33,907 nucleotides of DNA from Rubrivivax sp. (GTDB lineage Bacteria; Pseudomonadota; Gammaproteobacteria; Burkholderiales; Burkholderiaceae_C), in NCBI GenBank assembly GCA_022842595.1, contig JALHPF010000045.1, positions 1 through 33,907 on the forward strand. Direction: 5' to 3'. The position numbers and the translations under genes were made by a program. Below, one piece after another: positions 6,740 to 13,913 of the stretch. Below the pieces are notes generated by a model that saw nothing but the letters and a program-made list of their open reading frames with translations, was not told where the DNA came from and searched no databases. Position 1 is the first letter of the stretch. Each line of letters begins with the position of its first letter.

Positions 6740-9184
6740 TCAGTCGGCCTCGGCCGGCACGGCCTGCTTCGCCGCCCAGCGCGCGGCGAAACCCGGTATC
6801 TCGGCAGCCGGCAGCGGCTTGCTCATGAAGTAGCCCTGGGCCTCGTCGCAGTCGAGCGCGCGCAGCTGGTCCATGATGGCCTGTGTCTCCACGCCCTCGG
6901 CCACCACCGTCAGCCCCAGGTTGTGGGCCAGGTCGATGGTGCTGCGCACGATCTTCGCGTCCTCGGCGTCGCTGGCCATGGCCATGACGAAGCTCTTGTC
7001 GATCTTCAGTTCGTCCACCGGCAGCTTCTTCAGGTAGGCCAGGCTGGAATAACCCGTGCCGAAGTCGTCGATCGACAGCTTGAAACCAGCGGCGCTGAGC
7101 GCGTTGAGCATCGCCAGCGCGCGCTGCGGCTCGTCCATGATGGCGCTTTCGGTGATCTCCAGGCAGAAGGCCTGGGCCGGCGCGCCGCAGCGCTGCAGGC
7201 GGCTTTCCAGCTTCGTGAGCAGGTCCTGGTCGAGCAGGTCGCGGGTCGACAGGTTCACGCTCACGCGCTGCAGGCCCAGCGCGCGCAGCACCGGCCACTG
7301 GCGCGCGGTCTCCTCGAAGATCCACAGCGTCAGCTGGCGCACGAAGCCGGTCTGTTCGGCAAACGGGATGAACTGCATCGGCGGCACCAGCCCGCGCTGC
7401 GGGTGCTGCCAGCGCACCAGGGCCTCGGCGCCGAGCAGGCGGCCGCTGGCAAGCTCGATCTTCGGCTGCAGGTACAGGCGCAGTTCATTGCGCTCCACCG
7501 CCTGGCGCAGCTCGCTCAGCAGCGACAGCGTCTGCGCACTGCCGGCGTCGATGCCGGGGTGGTAGACCATGGCCGAAGCCGTTTTCTGCTTGGCCGTGTA
7601 CATCGCGATCTCGGCGCGGCTCATCAGCATGTCGGCGGGGTTGCCGGCGTCCGACGCATGTTCGGGCCAGCAGGCCACGCCGAAGCCCGCGGCCAGGTCG
7701 ACGGTGTGGTCGTCCAGCACGATGGGCTGCTCGAAGGCGCAGGCGATGCGCTCGGCCACGGCCAGCGCCTGCGCGGCGGTGCTGCCGGGCAGCAGCAACG
7801 CAAATTCGTCGCCCGACAGGCGCGCCACCAGATCGCCGGCGCGCATCGCCTGGCCCGCCAGCCTCTCGGCCACGGCCTTGAGCAGGCGGTCGCCGAAGGC
7901 GTAGCCGAGCACATCGTTCACATGCTTGAAGCGGTCGAGATCGAGCATCACCACCGCCAGCGGCGCGGCCGGCCCGCCGGGCACACCATGCGCGGCAGCG
8001 GCGGTGCTGGCGTCCATGGCCGCGGTCACGGCGTCGCGGAACTGGGCGCGGTTGGGCAGGCCCGTGAGGCGGTCCCAGTAGGCCAGCTGGCGGATTTCGT
8101 GCTGGTGCGAAGCCAGGTTGCCGCGCATCTGGTCGAAAGCGCGGGCCAGGTCGCCCACTTCGTCGGTGCGGCCGGTGTCGTCGACGCGGCTGCCGTAGTC
8201 GCCACGGCCGAGCCGTTCGCTGGCCTGCACCAGGCCGCGCAGCGGCGTGGTGATGCGGCCGGCCATGAGCAGGCTGCCGAAGCCGAAGAACAGCAGGCCC
8301 AGCAGCGTGATGCCGCCCAGCACCAGTCGCAACTGGGTGTAGCTGGCGACGGCTTCGTCGATCGAGCGCAGCAGCACCACCTGGGCGCCGGTTCCAGCAG
8401 CGCCACCGGCGCCGGCCAGGGGCACGCGCCGCAGCAGCAGGCTTTCGCCGCCCACCTGGGCGGTATCACCGGCCTCGGCCAGCAGCTTCGCGCTGGTGCC
8501 CGCGCCCGCGGTCGCGGCCACCAGCGCCGGCAGGCCGCCTTCGCTGCGCGTGAGCAGGGCCACCTGCAGCCCCGACAGCGCCCTCATGTCGTCGACGATG
8601 GCCTGGTCGATCGGGAACCCCATCACCACCCAGCCCAGATGCACCGGGGCGCGCACCGGAACGGCCACGAACTGCACCGGCCGGCCCTGCACCAGGCTGA
8701 CCATGCGGTCGCCCGGCATGGCGCTGCCCGCGCTGGCGTTGCCACCGCCGCCGGCCAGCTTCATGGCGATGAAGCCGATCTCGCCGACGTCGCCCAACTG
8801 GCCATCGCGGTCGTGCAGGGCACGCACGGTGCCGTTCAGTTCCACCCAGGCGGTGACGCCCGCGCCGATGCGCTCGCCCACGTTCTCCAGCGCCGAGGCC
8901 AGGGTTTCGGGGTCGCCATCGCCGCCCAGGGCCGAGCGAAAGCCATAGTCTGCCGCCAGCACGCGCGCGCCCTGCACCAGGCCTTCGCTCTTCTGTTCCA
9001 GCAACCGGCGCCAGACGCGTTCGCCCACCGCCAGTTCACCGGCCAGCGACTGCCGGGCGTTGCGGCCGATGCTGGCCTGGGTGGCCAGGAAACCGGCCGC
9101 CTGGACGAGCAGCAGCAGGCCCAGCGACAGGCCGACGATGCGGCTGGAAAGCCGCCGCGGCGAAAAGAGCTCGAGCCCCGGCAT
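6740..9184 (-). CDS. Membrane-bound GGDEF-EAL c-di-GMP enzyme with periplasmic sensor and HAMP
   Basis: This 814-residue protein has a TM helix (about 15-38), a periplasmic double-CACHE-like sensor region (about 40-285), a second TM helix (about 288-308), HAMP (about 309-360), GGDEF (about 370-530) and EAL (about 545-800). The EAL domain looks fully active: EAL at 587-589, VNLS, EITES, DDFGTGYSSL and EGVET are all present. The GGDEF site reads SGDEF (457-461), and the usual GH..GD motif is GYAFGD. An RxxD inhibitory site (RAGD) lies five residues before SGDEF. It most likely degrades c-di-GMP, with the GGDEF as a GTP-binding or weak cyclase domain. It follows a cupredoxin gene by 10 bp and is probably co-transcribed with it. 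The ligand is unknown. Confidence 0.92.
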   Translation of the reverse strand: MPGLELFSPRRLSSRIVGLSLGLLLLVQAAGFLATQASIGRNARQSLAGELAVGERVWRRLLEQKSEGLVQGARVLAADYGFRSALGGDGDPETLASALENVGERIGAGVTAWVELNGTVRALHDRDGQLGDVGEIGFIAMKLAGGGGNASAGSAMPGDRMVSLVQGRPVQFVAVPVRAPVHLGWVVMGFPIDQAIVDDMRALSGLQVALLTRSEGGLPALVAATAGAGTSAKLLAEAGDTAQVGGESLLLRRVPLAGAGGAAGTGAQVVLLRSIDEAVASYTQLRLVLGGITLLGLLFFGFGSLLMAGRITTPLRGLVQASERLGRGDYGSRVDDTGRTDEVGDLARAFDQMRGNLASHQHEIRQLAYWDRLTGLPNRAQFRDAVTAAMDASTAAAAHGVPGGPAAPLAVVMLDLDRFKHVNDVLGYAFGDRLLKAVAERLAGQAMRAGDLVARLSGDEFALLLPGSTAAQALAVAERIACAFEQPIVLDDHTVDLAAGFGVACWPEHASDAGNPADMLMSRAEIAMYTAKQKTASAMVYHPGIDAGSAQTLSLLSELRQAVERNELRLYLQPKIELASGRLLGAEALVRWQHPQRGLVPPMQFIPFAEQTGFVRQLTLWIFEETARQWPVLRALGLQRVSVNLSTRDLLDQDLLTKLESRLQRCGAPAQAFCLEITESAIMDEPQRALAMLNALSAAGFKLSIDDFGTGYSSLAYLKKLPVDELKIDKSFVMAMASDAEDAKIVRSTIDLAHNLGLTVVAEGVETQAIMDQLRALDCDEAQGYFMSKPLPAAEIPGFAARWAAKQAVPAEAD

Positions 9185-9194
9185 CGTGCCCGGC

Positions 9195-9836
9195 CTAGAG
9201 CCCGCCGCCAGTGAGCGGCAGCACCACCGTGGCTGCAGTCTTGTCGCCAGCGACGACCAGGGCCTGATCCAGCGCCGGCGCGCCGGGCGGCAGGCCCGGG
9301 TGCCACGCTCTCAGGCGGTAGCTGCCGGGCGGCACGTTGTCCAGGCGCACTGCGCCATGGGCGGCGGACAGTCCGTGGTACGGGGTCTCGACCACCACCA
9401 CCCAGGCCACCATCTGGTCGTGGATGTTGCAGCCCAGAACGGCGACGCCGGGCTTGTCGAACACCACCGGGTTGGCCGGCACGCCGCTGTACAGCTTCAA
9501 CTCGAAGGGCTTGGTCGGCGACAGCGAGTAGACGTGATGGCGCACCTTGTCGCGGTTCGGGAAGAGCACGGCGCTGCCCGCGGGCAACACCGAGACACGT
9601 TGGCTGAAACGCTTGTCCTGCTGTTCGACTTCGACGCCGGCCCGCGGCTTGGTGGCGGCGCGCGCACTCGCCGACTCCAGGTAGACCACGGCTTCGAGCA
9701 GCGGCTTGCCATCCTGGCCGTTGAGCTGCACGTCGACCGTGGTGGCAGCTGCCGCGAAGCTGGCCAGCCAGGCGACCAGCGCCAGCCAGCCGGCCGCAGG
9801 GATGCGTGCTGGAGTGGGGCGGTGGGGGGAATTCAT
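9195..9836 (-). CDS. Secreted cupredoxin-like protein (annotated in relatives as methylamine utilization protein)
   Basis: This 213-residue protein has a signal peptide (hydrophobic run AGWLALVAWLASFAAA, cleavage near residue 31). The mature region is a beta-rich plastocyanin-like fold. Copper-type ligands are visible: His100/His101 in VRHHVYS, and Cys136, His139, Met142 in GCNIHDQM, the spacing expected of a type 1 copper site. A C-terminal PPGSYRLRAWHPG stretch resembles carboxypeptidase-regulatory-like beta domains. It would be a periplasmic or surface electron carrier or copper-binding protein. No methylamine dehydrogenase genes are nearby, so the usual name is not supported here. Its stop lies 10 bp before the GGDEF-EAL gene, suggesting a functional pair. 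Confidence 0.82.
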   Translation of the reverse strand: MNSPHRPTPARIPAAGWLALVAWLASFAAAATTVDVQLNGQDGKPLLEAVVYLESASARAATKPRAGVEVEQQDKRFSQRVSVLPAGSAVLFPNRDKVRHHVYSLSPTKPFELKLYSGVPANPVVFDKPGVAVLGCNIHDQMVAWVVVVETPYHGLSAAHGAVRLDNVPPGSYRLRAWHPGLPPGAPALDQALVVAGDKTAATVVLPLTGGGL

Positions 9837-9933
9837 GACAGGGGCATCGGCAGCTGCGGCGCACGGAATGCAGCGCCATCACGCGGTTTTCGGCAGCCCT
9901 GCGGCCGGCTTGAGCACGCCCTGGCGGTGCGCT

Positions 9934-10410
9934 TCAGCCCGCCGTCAACTCGTACAGCACGTCTGGACAGCGTTCTTCGTTGTCGCGGCCGTCACCGAAG
10001 GCCAGGGCGACGAAGCCGCGTGCTTCGTAGAAGCGGCGTGCTCGTGCATTGGCCTGGAACGTGAACAAGCGCAAGGGCCGCGGCAGCTGCGCCAGAGCCT
10101 GGGCCAGCAGCCGGTGGCCGATGCCCTGGCCGACGCAGGAAGGTGCCACATAGAGCTGTTCGATCCAGCCACGCTGGTCGACCACGCGGACGGCCAGCAC
10201 CCCGGCCAGCTGCGCGCCGCGCCAGGCGAGGGTGACGCCGCCGCCGGGCAGCAGCTGGCCGGCGACCCAGGCCCGTGTCTCGTCGTCGCTGTGCGGCGAT
10301 GGGGCGAAGGGCATCAGTTCGCGCCGCGAGGCGATGAGCAATTCGGCCACGGCCTGGGCGTCCTGCGCCCGCGCCGGGGCCAGGCGCAGCGGGGCGGGCC
10401 GCGCGCCCAT
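9934..10410 (-). CDS. GNAT-family N-acetyltransferase
   Basis: This 158-residue protein is a single GNAT domain. The acetyl-CoA pyrophosphate loop is VGQGIGHRLLAQAL (about 93-106), preceded by the beta4 strand IEQLYVAPS. The last conserved element is NARARRFYEARGFVAL (about 121-136). The substrate is not predictable. It begins 7 bp after the amiD-like stop, so it is probably the third gene of the kinase-amidase-GNAT operon, which makes an amino sugar or cell-wall fragment a possible target (weak inference). The start at 10410 is an ATG in a GC-rich context without a strong ribosome-binding site. Confidence 0.88.
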   Translation of the reverse strand: MGARPAPLRLAPARAQDAQAVAELLIASRRELMPFAPSPHSDDETRAWVAGQLLPGGGVTLAWRGAQLAGVLAVRVVDQRGWIEQLYVAPSCVGQGIGHRLLAQALAQLPRPLRLFTFQANARARRFYEARGFVALAFGDGRDNEERCPDVLYELTAG

Positions 10411-10417
10411 GGGTCGC

Positions 10418-11362
10418 TCAGGGCCTGGGCGCTGGAACGGGCAGCGGGTTCACCAGCACATGCAGCAGCGCCGCCGTCTCGGCGTCGGGCTGGCCGCTGA
10501 AGTTGGCGGGGCGGTAACGCATCTGGAACGAGGCCGTGACGTTCTTCAGCTCGTCGTCGAAGGTGCCGCCGGTCGCGAGCTCGTAGCCATGCCTGGTGAA
10601 GGCCTGGCGCCACCAGAAGGCGTCCGGCGGCGCCGCCTCGAAGGCCAGGCGCTGCGCCTCCACGCGCGCGGCATCGGGCCAGGGCGGGGTGATGCCCAGT
10701 TCCGAGAACAGCTTCCACGGGAAGGTGGGACCAGGGTCCTGCTTGGTCTGTGGCTGGATCTCGGCGTGGCCGAGGATGCGCTCGGGCTTGATCTGGTAGC
10801 GGCGGACGATGTCCTGCACCAGCGGCACCAGGGCGTCGATCTGGGCTTTCGGGAAGGGCAGGTATTCGCGGCTGCCATCGGGCAGGATCTTCGCGCCCGG
10901 GTGCACGATCTCGATGCCGATGCTGCTGGCGTTGAGCATGCGGTTGCCTTGCCAACTGCTGCGCCCGGCATGCCAGGCACGCTGGAATTCGTCGACCAGC
11001 CGCATGATGCGCGGCGAGGCTTCGTCACTGATCAGGTAGTGCGAAGACACCTGCTGCTCGGTGAGCACGCGGATCGAGTTCGGCAGGTCGAGCACGGTGT
11101 AGTGCAGGATGAGGAACATCACCCGGCTGTCCTGGCCACGCGCGGTGTGCGAGACATCGATGGGCACGCCGCCGGGGGTGGTGAAGGGCACGTTCACCGG
11201 CGGCGCAGCCGAGGCGGCTGCGGGCGGGGCGGGCGGCGGCGCGGTGGCGCAGCCGGCCAGCAAGGCGGCCAGTGCGAGCAGGCCGGGCAGGGCGGGACGT
11301 CGGCACAGGCGCCAGAAACTGGCGCCGCCGGGCACAGCGGCAAGCGGGCGGGCGGGATTCAT
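10418..11362 (-). CDS. amiD: N-acetylmuramoyl-L-alanine amidase, AmiD-like lipoprotein
   Basis: This 314-residue protein cleaves the bond between N-acetylmuramic acid and the stem peptide. A lipoprotein signal ends LLAGC (Cys38), pointing to membrane anchoring, probably in the outer membrane. An Ala/Pro-rich linker follows. The amidase_2 domain spans about 75-215 with zinc ligands His87 (LILHYT), His199 (GHAEIQ) and Asp209 (QDPGPTFPW), and Glu151 in SIGIEIVHPG. The C-terminal part (about 235-305) resembles the peptidoglycan-binding helical domain of AmiD. The start overlaps the stop of the upstream kinase gene (ATGA). Pairing with a BadF-type sugar kinase and a divergent dacB places it in wall turnover and recycling. 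AmpD, the cytosolic relative, would lack the lipobox. Confidence 0.9.
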   Translation of the reverse strand: MNPARPLAAVPGGASFWRLCRRPALPGLLALAALLAGCATAPPPAPPAAASAAPPVNVPFTTPGGVPIDVSHTARGQDSRVMFLILHYTVLDLPNSIRVLTEQQVSSHYLISDEASPRIMRLVDEFQRAWHAGRSSWQGNRMLNASSIGIEIVHPGAKILPDGSREYLPFPKAQIDALVPLVQDIVRRYQIKPERILGHAEIQPQTKQDPGPTFPWKLFSELGITPPWPDAARVEAQRLAFEAAPPDAFWWRQAFTRHGYELATGGTFDDELKNVTASFQMRYRPANFSGQPDAETAALLHVLVNPLPVPAPRP

Positions 11363-12336
11363 CGGTTTCCTTTCGTGGCGGCCAGCACCGCTGCCAGGCG
11401 GTGGGCCGGATTGAGCAGGCGCTGCACCCGGCTGCCCGCGGGCATGCTGGCCAGCAGGCTGGCTTCGATGGCCGGGTGCAGCTCGAACACGCGGCCGGCC
11501 AGCGCCAGCGGCAAGGGGCCGAAACGCTGGTGCAGGCAGTGGGCCAGCCGCGCCAGTTCCTGCCCGGCCTGCTGCAGCAGTGCCAGCGCCGCCGCATCAG
11601 CTTCATCGGCTGCGGCGGCCACGGCCAGCGCCAGCGTGCCGACTTCGCCACGGCTGGCGCCGTAGACCCAGGCGCGGGTGTGCGCCCAGTCGCTGCCGCC
11701 GACAGCAGCAAACAGCTGCCGGCCCAGCGCGCTGTGCTGGCCGGCGCCGGGCGCGGCGTCTTCGGCGCGCCAGACCTGGCGCAGCGCCTCGCGGGCGATC
11801 CAGTGGCCGCCACCGGCGTCGTCGATCACGGCGCCGCGGCCACCGGCGCGGTGCAGCTCGCCAGCAGCGTCGACGAAGGCCGCGATCGACCCGGTACCGG
11901 CATAGACCACCGCCCCCTGGCCAGGCGCAAAGGCAGCATGGCAGGCGAGTTCGATGTCGCTCATCAGCTGCACGGCGTCGGCCGGCAGGCCGAAGGGTGC
12001 GGCCAGCAGCTGCTGCAGCATGGCCGTGTCGGCACTGGCAAAGCCCGTGAGACCAGCAACGATGCGGCCGGGCGTCGTGCCTGCCATGGCCGATCGGCCT
12101 GCCTGCGTCACATCGGCGGCCAGCGCGGCCAGCGTCTGCACCAGCGCGGCGCGGCCGCTGGCGTCCGCCAGCAGCAGGCCGGAGATGCCGGCCACGCGGC
12201 CTTCAGCCAACACCCGGCCCTGCGCGTCGGCCAGCGCCCAGCGGGTTTGTGTGCCGCCGCCGTCCAGGCCCAGGCCCGGGCCTGGGCCCTCATGGGCAGG
12301 CACGGGCTGACCAGCAGCGTGGAGGGGTTCTCTCAT
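11359..12336 (-). CDS. BadF/BadG-type ATPase, probable N-acetylglucosamine (amino sugar) kinase
   Basis: This 325-residue member of the ASKHA fold is probably a cytosolic sugar kinase. The phosphate-1 loop is GLGLDGGGTQTRWAL (DGGGTQT at 25-31). A second motif GAVVYAGTGSIAAF and the adenosine-region GRGAVIDDAGGGHWIA follow, as in N-acetylglucosamine kinases. Its ATGA overlap with amiD and the divergent dacB point to re-phosphorylation of amino sugar released from the wall. GlcNAc is favoured, and MurNAc or glucosamine is possible. The first 20 residues are Pro/Gly-rich and poorly conserved in style, so the true start could be slightly downstream, although only the ATG at 12336 is obvious. Confidence 0.85.
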   Translation of the reverse strand: MREPLHAAGQPVPAHEGPGPGLGLDGGGTQTRWALADAQGRVLAEGRVAGISGLLLADASGRAALVQTLAALAADVTQAGRSAMAGTTPGRIVAGLTGFASADTAMLQQLLAAPFGLPADAVQLMSDIELACHAAFAPGQGAVVYAGTGSIAAFVDAAGELHRAGGRGAVIDDAGGGHWIAREALRQVWRAEDAAPGAGQHSALGRQLFAAVGGSDWAHTRAWVYGASRGEVGTLALAVAAAADEADAAALALLQQAGQELARLAHCLHQRFGPLPLALAGRVFELHPAIEASLLASMPAGSRVQRLLNPAHRLAAVLAATKGNR

Positions 12337-12343
12337 GGCAGGG

Positions 12344-12368
12344 CCGATTGTGGCCGGCCGACAATCGG
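12344..12368. promoter_or_regulatory. Inverted repeat in the 35-bp divergent gap upstream of dacB and the kinase
   Basis: CCGATTGT (12344-12351) and ACAATCGG (12361-12368) form a perfect 8-bp inverted repeat with the 9-nt spacer GGCCGGCCG. The gap between the two start codons is only 35 bp. GACAAT on the plus strand (12360-12365) and CACAAT on the minus strand (12353-12348) each match the -10 consensus at 4 of 6 positions. If used, both messages would start within a few bases of the start codon. An operator read symmetrically is an equally good reading. Confidence 0.45.
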
Positions 12369-12371
12369 GCC

Positions 12372-13871
12372 ATGAAGCGCACCTTCGACACGACGTTCAT
12401 CGGCCTGTTCGCCGCGCTGTGGCTGGCCGGCTGCGCCACCGCACCCGCGCCTTCCACCCCGGCAGCGCTGGCCGACGGCGTGCTGCCCGTCGCGGTGAGC
12501 CAGGCCATGGCCGAAGCCCGGCTGCCCGCCGCCAGCCTGGGCGCGGTGGCACTGCCGCTGGGCCACGACGCCCGGCCCTGGCACTACCGGGCCGACGTGC
12601 CGATGCAGCCGGGCTCGGCGATGAAGCTGGTGACCGCCGTCGTGGCACTGGACCGGCTGGGCACCACCCACAGCGGCCGCACGCGGCTGCTGGCCGGCGG
12701 GCCGGTGGTGGGCGGCGTGCTGCAGGGCGACCTGGTTCTGCAAGGTGGTGCCGACCCCGATTTCGGCGTCGCCCCCTGGTGGCTGCTGTTGCGCGAACTG
12801 CGCGACCAGGGCATCACCCGCATCGGCGGCGACCTGGTGCTCGACCGCCAACGCTACCGCCCGGCGCGGCTCGACGTCGGCGCAGCGCCCTTCGACGAAC
12901 GGCCCGAAAGTTGGTGGAACGTGGTGCCCGACGCCCTGCCGATCGACCTGGGTCTGCAGACGCTGGAACTGGTGGCCGACGGCACCAGCCTGCGCGCCCG
13001 CATCATGCCGGCCGTGGCCGGCCTGCGCGTCGACACGAGCCAGATGCGTCTGAACGACAAGCCATGCCCGGACTGGTCCGACGAATGGCTGACACCGCTG
13101 CGTCAGGAAGACGTAGGCGGCGCCGGCGGCGCGGTGCTGGTGCTGCAGGGTGCCTTCCCGCGGAACTGCACGCGCAGCGAAGCCCTGCAGGCCGCCGACC
13201 GCACCCGCCACGCCGGGCTGGTGTTTGCCCAGACCTGGCGTGAACTCGGCGGCCAGTGGGACGGCCGCGTGCGCGAAGCCGAAACCGCCGCGCCCGACAC
13301 GCTGCCCGTGCTGGCGCAACGCCGTTCCCGCCCCTGGGGCGAGATGCTGCGGATGATGGTGAAGACCTCGGACAACACGCTGGCGCGACTGCTCTTCCTG
13401 GAACTCGGCGTGCCGGCCATGGCCGCGCAGCCGCAGGCCACGACCCTGGACCTCGCGCGCCAGGCCGTACACGGCTGGTATGCGCAGCAGGCCATTGCTG
13501 CACCGGGGCTGGTGATGGACAACGGCTCGGGCCTGTCGCGCAGCGAGCGCATCACCGCCACGACGCTGGCCCAGACCGTGGCCTGGGCCTGGCACAGCCG
13601 CCATGCGCCTGACTTCCTGATGACGCTGCCGGTGGTGGGCGTGGACGGGACGATGCGCAACCGCGTTAAGGACAGCCCGGCCACCGGCGTGGCACGCCTG
13701 AAGACGGGCACGCTGCGCAACGTGCGCGCACTGGCCGGCGTGGTGCAGGACCCGCAGGGCCGGGCCTGGGCCCTGGCCGCGATGATCAACGACGACGAAC
13801 ACATCGAAGCCGGCCGCGCCGTGCTCGACGGGCTGGTCGACCGCATCGCCCGCGGCGACCTCGGGCGTTGA
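12372..13871 (+). CDS. dacB: D-alanyl-D-alanine carboxypeptidase/endopeptidase (PBP4 family)
   Basis: This 499-residue protein trims D-Ala and cuts cross-links in peptidoglycan outside the inner membrane. The N-terminus is a lipoprotein-type signal (LWLAGCATAP). The three penicillin-binding motifs are complete: SAMK (Ser82, Lys85), SDN (333-335) and KTG (444-446). The long insert between the first and second motifs is characteristic of the PBP4 class. The ATG at 12372 puts the signal peptide at the terminus. The frame is open 41 codons upstream, but that would run into the divergent kinase gene. The lipobox is a less common variant for PBP4 and suggests membrane tethering. It is divergent from the kinase-amiD-GNAT operon, a coherent wall-remodelling group. 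Confidence 0.94.
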   Translation: MKRTFDTTFIGLFAALWLAGCATAPAPSTPAALADGVLPVAVSQAMAEARLPAASLGAVALPLGHDARPWHYRADVPMQPGSAMKLVTAVVALDRLGTTHSGRTRLLAGGPVVGGVLQGDLVLQGGADPDFGVAPWWLLLRELRDQGITRIGGDLVLDRQRYRPARLDVGAAPFDERPESWWNVVPDALPIDLGLQTLELVADGTSLRARIMPAVAGLRVDTSQMRLNDKPCPDWSDEWLTPLRQEDVGGAGGAVLVLQGAFPRNCTRSEALQAADRTRHAGLVFAQTWRELGGQWDGRVREAETAAPDTLPVLAQRRSRPWGEMLRMMVKTSDNTLARLLFLELGVPAMAAQPQATTLDLARQAVHGWYAQQAIAAPGLVMDNGSGLSRSERITATTLAQTVAWAWHSRHAPDFLMTLPVVGVDGTMRNRVKDSPATGVARLKTGTLRNVRALAGVVQDPQGRAWALAAMINDDEHIEAGRAVLDGLVDRIARGDLGR

Positions 13872-13872
13872 C

Positions 13873-13905
13873 CCCCGGGGCAGCGCGCAAGGCGCTGCGC
13901 CGGGG
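13873..13905. terminator. Hairpin between convergent dacB and TonB receptor genes
   Basis: CCCCGG and GCAGCGC pair with GCGCTGC and CCGGGG around a GCAAG loop, with one G-G mismatch in the stem (13 base pairs). It lies in the 42-bp gap between two convergent stops and could terminate both. No U-tract is present, so the mechanism is uncertain. Confidence 0.65.
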
Positions 13906-13913
13906 ACTGCCCG

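Noticed and set aside
9195..9836. A methylamine utilization pathway
   Set aside because: Only the cupredoxin-like protein supports it. No methylamine dehydrogenase, maturation or MauG genes are in the window.
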